From an uncultured Allomuricauda sp. (GTDB lineage Bacteria > Bacteroidota > Bacteroidia > Flavobacteriales > Flavobacteriaceae), in assembly GCF_947501165.1 (NCBI RefSeq), contig NZ_CANMUU010000001.1:248001-312000 (forward strand): a stretch of 64,000 bases of DNA. The letters run 5' to 3'. Position 1 is the first letter of the stretch, and every line of letters starts with the position of its first letter. The notes under the pieces were generated by a model. That model made no database searches and was not told the origin of the DNA. It saw nothing but the letters and a program-made list of their open reading frames with translations. The translations under genes were made by a program, and so were the position numbers. Below are positions 25,716 to 34,644 of this stretch, piece after piece.

Positions 25716-26810
25716 TTAAGCTTCAACCATCCCCGAAAAATGATAATATGCGGCGCACGCACCCTCACTACTCACCATAGGTGCTCCCAATGGATTGGAT
25801 GGTTTGCACTTTTTACCAAATTGGGCGCACTCAAAAGGTTTCTTGATACCCTTCATGATTTGACCCGATATGCATTCTGGATTTTCTGGAGCCTCTTCAA
25901 TATTAACTTCATATTTTTTAGTGGCATCAAAAGTTGCATACTTTTCTTTCACACCATAACCACTCATAGGAATTTCCCCTATACCACGCCACATTTGATT
26001 TTGTACTTCAAACACTTCATGAATCACTTTTTGAGCCTCAACATTGCCTTCTTCACGAACAATACGTGCATACTGATTTTCGACTTCTGATTGACTTTGT
26101 TCCAACTGGCGAATCACCATTAAAATGCCCTGAAGCACGTCCAAGGGTTCAAAACCGGTTACCACAATGGGAACCTTATATTTTGCGGAGAGTGGATGGT
26201 ATTCTGCGTTCCCCATAATGGTACAAACGTGACCTGCAGCCAAAAAACCATCGATTCGACTTTCTTCATCGTCAATGACTGCCTTAATTGCAGGGGGTAC
26301 CAACACATGGGAAGCTAAAATGGAATAGTTTTTCAGCCCTTTACGATGGGCATGAATGACAGAAAGTGCATTGGCGGGAGCTGTGGTTTCAAAACCCACG
26401 GCAAAAAATACGACCTCCTTTTCCGGATGGTCTTCTGCAATTTTTACAGCTTCCAAAGGTGAATACAGGATACGAATATCTGCACCTTCCGCTTTTGCCT
26501 CCAACAGGCTTTTCTCGGAACCGGGCACGCGAAGCATGTCACCAAATGAGCAGAGAATAACCTCTTTTTCCAGTGCCAAATGAACCGCTTTATCAATTAG
26601 GTTTAAAGGGGTAACACAAACAGGGCAACCCGGGCCGTGAATCATGGTAACCTCCTTAGGTAACATTTCAATGATTCCGTTTTTAACCAAACTATGGGTT
26701 TGCCCCCCACAAACTTCCATAATGGACCAAGGTCTAGAAACCGTATTCTTGATTTCCTCCAAATACTTTTTTGCAAGCTCAGGGTCCCTATATTCTGATA
26801 GATACTTCAT
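25716..26810 (-). CDS. hypD: HypD, iron-sulfur protein assembling Fe(CN)2CO
   Basis: The 364-residue protein carries HypD marks: [32 protein letters not shown] (the CPVC motif), [15 protein letters not shown], and the C-terminal cysteines [23 protein letters not shown] and [10 protein letters not shown] that bind the [4Fe-4S] cluster. HypD with HypC is the scaffold on which the active-site iron receives its cyanide and CO ligands. The length is standard. It starts 11 nt after hypC. Confidence 0.97.
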   Translation of the reverse strand: MKYLSEYRDPELAKKYLEEIKNTVSRPWSIMEVCGGQTHSLVKNGIIEMLPKEVTMIHGPGCPVCVTPLNLIDKAVHLALEKEVILCSFGDMLRVPGSEKSLLEAKAEGADIRILYSPLEAVKIAEDHPEKEVVFFAVGFETTAPANALSVIHAHRKGLKNYSILASHVLVPPAIKAVIDDEESRIDGFLAAGHVCTIMGNAEYHPLSAKYKVPIVVTGFEPLDVLQGILMVIRQLEQSQSEVENQYARIVREEGNVEAQKVIHEVFEVQNQMWRGIGEIPMSGYGVKEKYATFDATKKYEVNIEEAPENPECISGQIMKGIKKPFECAQFGKKCKPSNPLGAPMVSSEGACAAYYHFSGMVEA

Positions 26811-26821
26811 AACTGTCGGTT

Positions 26822-27097
26822 TTATTCTTTAGCGGGTAAATACTCGTCCACATCTTCCAATTCACCCAGCTCTCCTATTTCTTCCAAATAGCTGAAGGTT
26901 TTTTTGGCTTCCTCTTCGTCTACTTTACTTATGGCCACTCCTACGTGAACTAACACGTAATCGTCCACTTGGGCATCTGGGAGCATCTCTAAACTGGCCT
27001 CTTTGGTAATTCCTCCAAAGGAAACCTTCGCCATACGTACCAGACCGTTATGTATGGTCTCAATACTTTTTATTTTTCCTGGAATCGCTAAACACAT
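26822..27097 (-). CDS. hypC: HypC, hydrogenase assembly chaperone
   Basis: The 91-residue protein begins [13 protein letters not shown], with the essential N-terminal Cys2 that binds the iron. It has the [40 protein letters not shown] core of the HypC/HupF family. HypC escorts the Fe(CN)2CO group to the hydrogenase large subunit. It starts 3 nt after the hypF stop. Confidence 0.96.
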   Translation of the reverse strand: MCLAIPGKIKSIETIHNGLVRMAKVSFGGITKEASLEMLPDAQVDDYVLVHVGVAISKVDEEEAKKTFSYLEEIGELGELEDVDEYLPAKE

Positions 27098-27100
27098 AAC

Positions 27101-29356
27101 TTATTCTTTTATGTTTTGATAATAGGCCAATTGACCCAATGCTATATTTTCATCATTGCTAGATACCTCTTGATTGAAGTAAAGCGTAAAACCGTTATTT
27201 CTTGCCATATCCCGCAAGGCCTTTACTAAAAACTTATTTTGAAATACCCCTCCGCTACAGGCAATTGTAGATATTTCAAAAGTCTTCGCCATTTTAATCA
27301 CCACCCTTGCCAGCGTATACATAAAACTAGCAGCTAACTTAGCTTTGGATTCTCCTTCTGTTTTTAGTGCTATCAAACGCTCCAAAATCATTTTTGAAGG
27401 AACCTTTTCAAAGGATTGGTTCTTTAGCAAATCGATACATTCCCCTTTATACTGCCGGGCTAAATTCTCTAGCCTTAAAGCAGCTTCGCCTTCATAGGTT
27501 GAAATATCCAATACATCCAACAAAGAAGCAACCGCATCAAACAATCTGCCAACAGATGATGTTTTGAGTTTTGAGTTCTCCTTCAGTTTTTGGTAAATCT
27601 TAATTTCAGCTTTTGAAAACTTGTCTTCCACCTTAGCTTCCGAATTAACCAAACTAAACAATGATAGTCGGGGTTCCTTGGCCATTTTATCCCCAGCTAA
27701 CGAATCAAAGTATTCAAAATGCGCCTTCCGTTCCATTTGACGATTCTGATACACAAAAAACTCCCCGCCCCAAATCATATCGTCGTCACCGAGACCGGTC
27801 CCATCCCAGATTACTCCAAGAACAGATTTTTTGTTTTCAAATAAATCATGCTCTGCCAAAACACTTGCAAAATGCGCTTTATGGTGTTGCACCTCAACCA
27901 CGGGAACCTTCCAATTCTTAGCCAATTCGTTTCCTAAAATTGTGCTTTGATATGAGGGATGCTTATCTACCAAGACAACTTCCGGTAATTCTTCAAATAG
28001 CTGGGTATACCGTTGAAGGGTATCGGTATATCTTTGGAGTACCTCGTAAGAATCTAAATTTCCAAAATAGGGACTTATGTAAGTATGTCCATTAGGAGTA
28101 AAGGCCAAAGTACTTTTTAAATGTGCTCCCATAGCCAATACCTTCTTGTTTGTTTTTGGAGTATAACCCATCAGATTCGGAGCTAATCCTCTAGAACGGC
28201 GTAACAAAATTCGCTGCTTATCAGCGAAATGCAATACCGAATCATCTTGAGGAAAAACAATTTCCAAGTTATTGTTCAAAAAGTAATCCGCTACGGTACT
28301 CAACTTTTCCCCAGCCTCTTTTTCCGAGGAAAGTATGGGTGAACCGTGGATATTACCACTTGTAGCTACCAAAGGGATTTCCACTTCTGCTGATAGTAAA
28401 GTTAACAATGCACTTGAGGGCAACATGACTCCAAAGCGATTTAATCCCGGTGCTACAGCTTCGGCACGGTTCTCTTTTGTGTGTTTCTTGCTATCCAGAA
28501 GCACAATAGGACAGACTCTTGATTCCAAAGCTTTTTGTTCATGGCTGGATACCTGAAAGTCCTCATGGATTTTTTCCATGGTAGGATACAGCAAGGCAAA
28601 TGGTTTTGTCGGGCGTTGTTTTCGTTGTCGTAACCGTTTGACCGCTTCATTGTTCGCAGCATCCACACATAACAAATAACCACTAGTATTCTTTAGAGCA
28701 ACGATGGCGCCTTCTTTAAGAAAGTCTGCTGCTTTACCGAGTATCGTTTTCCCTTCTTCTACAACTATCTGTTCTCCAGAGTTCCTTACCAGACGTAACG
28801 TAATTCCACAATCTTCACAACTATTGGTTTGGGAATGAAATCTGGAATCCTTTGGATTTTCATATTCAGCTATACAGCTTTCACACATGGTGAACTGGCT
28901 CATTGCGGTATGCGCCCTTTCAAAAGGAAATTTTTGTGTGATGGCATACCTTGGGCCACACTGCGTACAGGTGGTAAAGGCATACCAATATCTTCGATTG
29001 CTACGGTCTTGAATTTCGCTTTTACACGAATTACAAATGGCAAAGTCTGCAGTAAGGGGTATCGCTATTTTAGTGGGACTTTGAGAAAGAACAATAGAAA
29101 AGTTCTCAAATTCCATGGGTTCGATTTCATCCATAGAATGACCTTGGATGATGGAAGCATCCGGTGCTTTTTCTAAAATGTCCTCCATAAAACTCATTAG
29201 CGCTGAGCTAGTTCCATTTACATAAATCAACACGCCTTTGGCGTTATTACTTACCGTGCCTTTCAGTTGGTGCTTTGTGGCCAAATTAAACACAAAGGGG
29301 CGAAACCCGACTCCTTGAACTTGTCCTCCTACCTGTATTTTGAAGGTTTTAAGCAT
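27101..29356 (-). CDS. hypF: HypF, carbamoyltransferase for hydrogenase maturation
   Basis: The 751-residue protein has all HypF parts in order: an acylphosphatase domain (about 1-90, QVGGQVQGVGFRPFVFNLA), two zinc fingers (CNSCKSEIQ...CTQC and CESCIAEY...CEDC, about 108-185), a YrdC-like domain (about 200-390), and a Kae1-like domain with HKAHFASVLAEH and ending in GGVFQNKFL. It uses carbamoyl phosphate and ATP to carbamoylate the HypE C-terminal cysteine. Normal full length. It is 5 nt downstream of hypB. Confidence 0.96.
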   Translation of the reverse strand: MLKTFKIQVGGQVQGVGFRPFVFNLATKHQLKGTVSNNAKGVLIYVNGTSSALMSFMEDILEKAPDASIIQGHSMDEIEPMEFENFSIVLSQSPTKIAIPLTADFAICNSCKSEIQDRSNRRYWYAFTTCTQCGPRYAITQKFPFERAHTAMSQFTMCESCIAEYENPKDSRFHSQTNSCEDCGITLRLVRNSGEQIVVEEGKTILGKAADFLKEGAIVALKNTSGYLLCVDAANNEAVKRLRQRKQRPTKPFALLYPTMEKIHEDFQVSSHEQKALESRVCPIVLLDSKKHTKENRAEAVAPGLNRFGVMLPSSALLTLLSAEVEIPLVATSGNIHGSPILSSEKEAGEKLSTVADYFLNNNLEIVFPQDDSVLHFADKQRILLRRSRGLAPNLMGYTPKTNKKVLAMGAHLKSTLAFTPNGHTYISPYFGNLDSYEVLQRYTDTLQRYTQLFEELPEVVLVDKHPSYQSTILGNELAKNWKVPVVEVQHHKAHFASVLAEHDLFENKKSVLGVIWDGTGLGDDDMIWGGEFFVYQNRQMERKAHFEYFDSLAGDKMAKEPRLSLFSLVNSEAKVEDKFSKAEIKIYQKLKENSKLKTSSVGRLFDAVASLLDVLDISTYEGEAALRLENLARQYKGECIDLLKNQSFEKVPSKMILERLIALKTEGESKAKLAASFMYTLARVVIKMAKTFEISTIACSGGVFQNKFLVKALRDMARNNGFTLYFNQEVSSNDENIALGQLAYYQNIKE

Positions 29357-29361
29357 TCGGC

Positions 29362-30060
29362 TTAAAAGCCTTTCTTATCGTTTATTTTTTCCAATAACCA
29401 ATCACACCATTCATCAATGCCTTCATCGCTCAAAGAAGAAATCTGAATAACTTCCAGTTCATGGTTTACTTCTAGAGCATCTTTTGTTACCGCTTCCAAT
29501 GTAAAGGGCAGATAAGGCAACAAATCTGACTTGGAGACCAGCATCAAATCCGTGGTCAAGAACATTTTGGGATACTTTTTAGGTTTGTCATCACCTTCAG
29601 TAGTAGCCAATAAGGTCACTCGGTAATCTTCACCCAAGTCGAAGGATGCTGGGCAAACCAAATTCCCAACATTCTCAATGAATAATAGGTCCAAGTTTTC
29701 CAAATCAAACTTATCCAGTACTTGATGCACCATCTGGGCTTCCAAATGACATATTCCACCTGTAACGATTTGAAGGGCGTGAATTCCCGTCTCCCGAATG
29801 CGTTCGGCATCACGCTCGGTTTCCAAGTCTCCAACCATTACGGCCATGTTGATTTTATCTTTCAATTTTTCCGCGGTCTTTTGCATTAAAGTGGTCTTAC
29901 CGCTTCCTGGAGAAGAGGTCACGTTAATCAAAAGAGTTTTGGTTTTTGCGACTTCTTTGCGGATTATATCCGCCACAAAATCGTTGGCTTTTAATAAGTG
30001 TATGTTGGTGTTTTCACACTGTACGGAACCTCTAGCGGTTTTGGGTGACTTTTCTATCAT
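29362..30060 (-). CDS. hypB: HypB, GTPase for nickel insertion
   Basis: The 232-residue protein has the P-loop VTSSPGSGKTTLMQKT, the switch region MVGDLETERDAERIR, the metal-binding GGICHLEAQMV (Cys-His at the dimer interface), and the FIENVGNLVCPASFDLGE signature of HypB. It lacks an N-terminal histidine-rich nickel-storage tail, so it is a minimal HypB and relies on HypA for nickel. It starts 3 nt after the hypA stop. Confidence 0.96.
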   Translation of the reverse strand: MIEKSPKTARGSVQCENTNIHLLKANDFVADIIRKEVAKTKTLLINVTSSPGSGKTTLMQKTAEKLKDKINMAVMVGDLETERDAERIRETGIHALQIVTGGICHLEAQMVHQVLDKFDLENLDLLFIENVGNLVCPASFDLGEDYRVTLLATTEGDDKPKKYPKMFLTTDLMLVSKSDLLPYLPFTLEAVTKDALEVNHELEVIQISSLSDEGIDEWCDWLLEKINDKKGF

Positions 30061-30063
30061 GAT

Positions 30064-30411
30064 TTAATCTTCAAATTCTACTTTATGTATTAACAATTCC
30101 TCGCCTTGGATGACATTTTTACTCGGTCGTTCGCAGTTTTCACACAGAAACCTGTAGTTTTTCACCTGGGTGATATGATTACAAACTTCACACTGAATCT
30201 TGAGTTCAGTGGATTCAATATTTAGTGCAACACCACTGTATTCTGGATGGGACATGTGGTACGCGCTATAGGCATTATGAAGCAACCTCGGTTCAATATT
30301 TGAAAGAATACCCACCTTTAGGTGAATGGACTTCATCTTATCCAATTTCTCCTTTTCAAACTCCATTTCCAAGGTTTTCATAATGCTATTTACTATAGAT
30401 GTCTCGTGCAT
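30064..30411 (-). CDS. hypA: HypA, nickel metallochaperone
   Basis: The 115-residue protein begins MHETSIVNSIM, with the nickel-binding His2 and Glu3. It has a zinc site of two CxxC pairs (CEVCNHI and CENCERPS). It hands Ni(II) to the large subunit together with HypB. It is 4 nt after the TPR-like gene. Confidence 0.96.
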   Translation of the reverse strand: MHETSIVNSIMKTLEMEFEKEKLDKMKSIHLKVGILSNIEPRLLHNAYSAYHMSHPEYSGVALNIESTELKIQCEVCNHITQVKNYRFLCENCERPSKNVIQGEELLIHKVEFED

Positions 30412-30415
30412 ACAC

Positions 30416-31891
30416 TTAAATTATCGTCTTTAATTGTTCCAATTTTTCCAGTTGTTCCTTCGCTCTGTTTAAGAGGTTCTCATCTTTCACTAAATATTCA
30501 ATTTCTTTAGCCTTATTTCTCATCGATTCAAGTCTTTTTCCCTCTTGCTTTTCATCTTGATTGTGCATTAACCACCCTAGTTCCAATTGATTTAACAGGG
30601 TCAAGGCACGTTCCATGGGATACTTCTCTGCTGTTCTGATTTGCAAGGCTTCTTCAAAAAGGCCGTAGGCTTTATCATGATTGTTGTGAAGTTTTGCAGG
30701 TGGAAAGTCCATTAAGGCCGTGGCATAATTGTGACAAACCATGGCATGCTCATAGGGATGTGTTTGCTTACCATAAAACTCCAAGGCTTCCTTAAAAGCT
30801 GAAGCACAGAAAGCAGTCCACATTGGTTTTTCATCTGGTGGTGCAGGAATCTCAGAATAAATTAATGCAAGGGAATGCTGAATTTCCGCGAAGTAATCTG
30901 GATACGTATCTTTTTTAAATACTTTCAAGGTATCTTGAAAAGCATTGATTGCGGCTTTATAATATTGTGGACTTCCGTTTTTTGACCAATGGTAAAGCAA
31001 ATGTGCTTTTTTTAGGCCTGCTTCACCGAGAAATTCAGTAGCCTCTTCATTTTTGAAGGTTTTAATCGCCGTGTTGATGTGTTCTTTAGCCAAAGGGAAA
31101 TCTCCCAGGAAATTAGCTATATCACAGGCTTCCATCGCCAATAAGGCCGCATTCAAATCCAATGTTTGAGACAGCAGATATTGGATGCAATCTTCTTGTT
31201 TTGCCAAGATGGTTTTAAGCGAATCTGAATTATAAGGCAATTGCAAGCTTTTATAGTTAGCAGTGCACCATTGAATGCTTAAAGCTATTTTTGCAGCTTT
31301 GGATTCCGATTCCACAAGAAAGGTTTTGCTAGCATCTATGGCATCTTCGAACATTTGGGCATCCAACAAAAGATTAAGGTAGTGTTTGGCCGTATAGCTT
31401 TTTACATCCTTGCTACTCGCCTGTTGCAGAGCACTTGCGTAAAGTTCTCGCAGCTCATTAAAACTGATTCTTGGAGAAAGGTTTCCGTAATGATGAAGAA
31501 TAGCTTTGTTATGCGCACTCAAATCAGATAGCTCTTCTAATTCGATTTCATAACCAAACTTGAGTTTGGTGGCCAACAACAAATGTTTGTATAAGGTATT
31601 TGATTCAGAAATGTACTGAAAGGCTTGTTGCTCGTTTCCAATTTTATAAAATAGTAAGGAAAGTAAATTATTCTCGTTCAAATCCACCAATGGAAAAAGA
31701 TAGGGTGGCTCGGTATCGAACCAATCAATGGTTAAATATATTTTGCCCACCTTAATATGGATAAGTTTATCGCCTTTTTGTAATGGAGCATCCCCAACCA
31801 AGACCTGAACCAATTCGTTTAAACGGTCGACCGAATTAATGATTTCCTTAATGAGGAATTCGTGTTCAGTTGTTGTTAATATTGTAATCAT
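30416..31891 (-). CDS. TPR-like protein of the hydrogenase operon
   Basis: The 491-residue protein lacks a signal peptide. The N-terminal 150 residues are unlike known domains to my eye. The rest is helical and repeat-like with TPR-type helix pairs, for example HYLNLLLDAQMFEDAIDASKTFLVESE, HTAIKTFKNEEATEFLGEAGLKKAHLLYHWSKNGSPQYYKAAINAFQDTLKVFKKD and HPYEHAMVCHNYATALMDFPPAKLHNNHDKAYGLFEEALQIR. TPR proteins are recorded in actinobacterial group 1h clusters. It likely scaffolds a maturation or electron-transfer complex. Its start overlaps the preceding 88-residue gene by 26 nt. Confidence 0.75.
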   Translation of the reverse strand: MITILTTTEHEFLIKEIINSVDRLNELVQVLVGDAPLQKGDKLIHIKVGKIYLTIDWFDTEPPYLFPLVDLNENNLLSLLFYKIGNEQQAFQYISESNTLYKHLLLATKLKFGYEIELEELSDLSAHNKAILHHYGNLSPRISFNELRELYASALQQASSKDVKSYTAKHYLNLLLDAQMFEDAIDASKTFLVESESKAAKIALSIQWCTANYKSLQLPYNSDSLKTILAKQEDCIQYLLSQTLDLNAALLAMEACDIANFLGDFPLAKEHINTAIKTFKNEEATEFLGEAGLKKAHLLYHWSKNGSPQYYKAAINAFQDTLKVFKKDTYPDYFAEIQHSLALIYSEIPAPPDEKPMWTAFCASAFKEALEFYGKQTHPYEHAMVCHNYATALMDFPPAKLHNNHDKAYGLFEEALQIRTAEKYPMERALTLLNQLELGWLMHNQDEKQEGKRLESMRNKAKEIEYLVKDENLLNRAKEQLEKLEQLKTII

Positions 31892-32132
31892 CTTTATTTA
31901 CTCTTTGTGTTCCCCTTGAATCTTTTGCTGCCGTTTGCTGCATATTCAAGGCATGGATTTCTGCCAGCCGTTTTGACCGGTAATCTGCAATCTCATTGAC
32001 CAAAACTCTTGAAGGGTTTTTGGTATCAATAAAAACCAAGGATACCACCCATCTTCCTCTTTCTTCCACAATTCGTGTCTGCACTTCGGCATCTTGCAAC
32101 CAAGCATCATCATCTTTTTTGGCATTCTTCAT
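31866..32132 (-). CDS. Small hydrogenase-locus protein (88 aa), unknown function
   Basis: The protein is hydrophilic, with AWLQDAEVQTRIVEERGRWVVSLVFIDTKNPSRVLVNEIADYRSKRLAEIHALNMQQTAAK. There is no cysteine, signal or membrane segment. I do not recognise a family. The start overlaps the previous stop in an ATGA arrangement, and its own end overlaps the TPR-like gene by 26 nt, so it is translated in step with the hydrogenase genes. It may be an assembly or stability factor. Confidence 0.7.
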   Translation of the reverse strand: MKNAKKDDDAWLQDAEVQTRIVEERGRWVVSLVFIDTKNPSRVLVNEIADYRSKRLAEIHALNMQQTAAKDSRGTQRVNKDDYNINNN

Positions 32133-32446
32133 ACCGAAATTTTCAAAAGATTGGTTTTTTCAATCCATTCGTAGTCCAACTCCCGGTCAGAACTATCCAA
32201 GTCATTATCAATAAATATTTCACGCACTGCCAAAACCTTGTCGCCTTTTAAGTTTCTATCTTTTAGTAGAAACTGGGTAGGCTCGTACATTTTCACAAAC
32301 CACTGACTACTGACTGGAGTGACCAGTAAATGTTTCTTTTCAACCACGTAGGTCACATATGCATAGTGAATTTGCTGGAAAACCTTTTGGACCAGTTGTG
32401 CTCGCAAAAGCACGTGGGATGACCGTAAAACGATATCAGAATTCAT
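32129..32446 (-). CDS. Small hydrogenase-locus protein (105 aa), unknown function
   Basis: The protein has no signal or membrane segment. It is rich in beta-prone stretches: VLLRAQLVQKVFQQIHYAYVTYVVEKKHLLVTPVSSQWFVKMY and KGDKVLAVREIFIDNDLDSSDRELDYEW. It lacks metal-binding motifs. I do not recognise it. It overlaps the maturation protease gene (ATGA) and the following 88-residue gene (ATGA), giving tight translational coupling within the hydrogenase operon. Confidence 0.7.
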   Translation of the reverse strand: MNSDIVLRSSHVLLRAQLVQKVFQQIHYAYVTYVVEKKHLLVTPVSSQWFVKMYEPTQFLLKDRNLKGDKVLAVREIFIDNDLDSSDRELDYEWIEKTNLLKISV

Positions 32447-32925
32447 GATACGTTTACTGCTTTGAGTTCCTCCAAAATATGATTGACTACTTTGTCGCCA
32501 GCTTCCTTTACTGTAGGACTAAGGTCTACTTCCAATTTGGTATTGTCTATGGCGATGAGATACACACTAATGTCTTCTGGATAGGCCTCATCCATAATTT
32601 TTTTGGCATATGAAAGTGCCTGATCCCATTTCATCCCATGTAAAAATACCATGGGATCTTCCTCTGGAGCTCGCAACACTTCTTCTGCAGGAACCTTAAA
32701 CAAAGTACCAATGGGCTCATTGGTGTTGATTACCGCATCTACCAAAATGATTTTATCATGACCCTTTAAACCAAAAAGCACCTCGAAAGCTGCGGTACCC
32801 ATATCAAAAAGGCTTACTTCTTCAGTGTTTTCAATGCTTTCACGAAGTTCTTCAATCACATAGATACCGATAGCATCATCACTTCTAACCGGATTTCCAA
32901 AACCCATTATGGCCGTTTTCATCAT
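32443..32925 (-). CDS. Hydrogenase large-subunit maturation endopeptidase
   Basis: The 160-residue protein is of the HycI/HyaD/HupD family: IMGFGNPVRSDDAIGIYVIEEL at the start, VDAVINTNEPIGTLFKVPAEEV in the middle and VFLHGMKWDQAL after it. The acid in RSDDAIG, the Asp in VDAV and the His in FLHG correspond to the nickel-binding triad. It cuts the C-terminal extension of the large subunit (after His516 of the gene directly upstream) once the Ni-Fe centre is in place. It begins 98 nt after that gene. Confidence 0.93.
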   Translation of the reverse strand: MMKTAIMGFGNPVRSDDAIGIYVIEELRESIENTEEVSLFDMGTAAFEVLFGLKGHDKIILVDAVINTNEPIGTLFKVPAEEVLRAPEEDPMVFLHGMKWDQALSYAKKIMDEAYPEDISVYLIAIDNTKLEVDLSPTVKEAGDKVVNHILEELKAVNVS

Positions 32926-33023
32926 TTCCTTCTTCTTTTTGGTTTTTGAAAAGTGAGACCTGCCGGACAGCTAAAGGCCCAACAGGTCTCAAATTATTGT
33001 TGTTTTGTTTAACTTCTCTTTTT

Positions 33024-34619
33024 CTAAATCTTGAATTTTGAAAGTTCAACGCCGCTTTTTTCATCATGGGCGTGTACGGTACACACCAAGCAAGAATCAA
33101 AGGAGCGGGCCACCATGCCTACCTCCACTGGATCTTTCACGTCTTCAATATCTGTTCCTTCTAGAGCAGCTTCAATCGGTCCCGGGTTATCATTTCCGTC
33201 ATTTGGACCTACGTTCCATGTGGTAGGTGCCATTACTTGATAGTTTTTGATTACACCATCTTTGACCTCTATCCAATGCGCTAGAGCACCTCTTGCAGCC
33301 TCCGTAGCACCGAATCCTTTACCATCTTTCTCAATGGGTTTGTTATAGAATTCACCATCCAAATCAATTTGGCCTAGCCATTCATTAATCAATTGATAAA
33401 TTCTAGGCGCTTCATGAACTCTAGCTAATACGCGAGTAAATACACTAGCTCCACCTAATTTACGATAGGCATCAATAAAGAATGGGTCTCTAATTTGATG
33501 TTCATGATTTGCTGGATTACCAGCCATGATGCAGCGCGCCATAGGGCCAGCTTCAGCCGCATGGCCATCGTAACGTGGTGCTTTTGACCAACTATATTTT
33601 CCATCAAAATCTGAATGATGCAAAGGCTGGGACTTAACAGGCGTTGGAATCGGTTCATCCCAAGGGTGTAATCCATCTTCTTGGTCACCAAACCAAGAGT
33701 GCTTCACATGCTCGCTGACCTTCATGTGGTCAAACTCATGCCAATTCTCCCCATCGAAGAATCCACTTGGGCTAATCAAAGCCTTATTTCGTCCTTCAAT
33801 CGTAGGATTGTTGTACATGTCTTTGTGCAGATAGGTTCCAAAGGCCAAGAATTTCTCAACGCCTTTACCAAACTTATCCAAACCAAACTCGAGTCCAGCT
33901 CTTATATATAATCCCAAGTCACTATTCTTATGGGAATCACTTTCTTCCAACCATGCCAACATATCCTCCCACGACTTGATTTCCATATATCTTTCTATGG
34001 TACAACCCAACCAAACAGGCTCCAACCAATCGTTTTTGAATTGGGTCATTATGGCATAGGCCCTTGTAATATCCTTAAGTGTAGGCGCACACATCACACC
34101 TCCAGGTACCATGTAGCTGGAATGAGGCCACTGTCCTCCAAAAAGTGCATACACCTGAACGGGAAGTCCACTCGCGGTCAATCCAGTTTGAAAAGTCTCA
34201 CCCACATAGGCAGACCAGCGTTTAACCACTTCTTTATATAAGGGTTTGTTTGCAAACTTTTTATTCGCCATATCGGTGGCGAAAATGGCATAAAACCATC
34301 TAGGAATACTTTGAATGGTTTCGGTTGCCTGTCCAATCGCTCTCAGCAATAAAGCATTGGGAGAAAGTTGTGTTCCCCAGGCCGTATCCAAGGCAGAAGA
34401 GGCACAATATAAGTGAGAACCGCCACAGATACCACAAATTCTAGGTGTTACTATCAATCCAGATTGTGGGTCTTTCCCAGCCATAATTTTTTCAAACCCA
34501 CGGAACATAGCCGCCTGGGTATGGGCTTTGGTCACTTTTCCTTCATCGATGTACACTTTCACATCCAAATCTCCCTCTACTCGACCAACGGGAGATATAT
34601 TCAATTCTTTAACAGCCAT
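33024..34619 (-). CDS. [NiFe]-hydrogenase large subunit, group 1h/1l-like
   Basis: The 531-residue catalytic subunit starts LNISPVGRVEGDLDVKVYIDEGKV. The L1 motif RICGICGGSH carries C62 and C65. The L2 motif SFDSCLVCTVH carries C510 and C513, the four cysteines that hold the Ni-Fe(CN)2CO centre. His516 ends the mature protein, and a 15-residue tail (AHDEKSGV...) is removed by the protease encoded next. It oxidises H2. The short N-terminus without signal, the partner small subunit and the accessory genes place it near actinobacterial-type (1h) and Bacteroidota 1l enzymes, known for O2 tolerance and high affinity. The exact subgroup is inference. Confidence 0.93.
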   Translation of the reverse strand: MAVKELNISPVGRVEGDLDVKVYIDEGKVTKAHTQAAMFRGFEKIMAGKDPQSGLIVTPRICGICGGSHLYCASSALDTAWGTQLSPNALLLRAIGQATETIQSIPRWFYAIFATDMANKKFANKPLYKEVVKRWSAYVGETFQTGLTASGLPVQVYALFGGQWPHSSYMVPGGVMCAPTLKDITRAYAIMTQFKNDWLEPVWLGCTIERYMEIKSWEDMLAWLEESDSHKNSDLGLYIRAGLEFGLDKFGKGVEKFLAFGTYLHKDMYNNPTIEGRNKALISPSGFFDGENWHEFDHMKVSEHVKHSWFGDQEDGLHPWDEPIPTPVKSQPLHHSDFDGKYSWSKAPRYDGHAAEAGPMARCIMAGNPANHEHQIRDPFFIDAYRKLGGASVFTRVLARVHEAPRIYQLINEWLGQIDLDGEFYNKPIEKDGKGFGATEAARGALAHWIEVKDGVIKNYQVMAPTTWNVGPNDGNDNPGPIEAALEGTDIEDVKDPVEVGMVARSFDSCLVCTVHAHDEKSGVELSKFKI

Positions 34620-34644
34620 TTTATCTTTTCTAGTTAGTTGTCAA

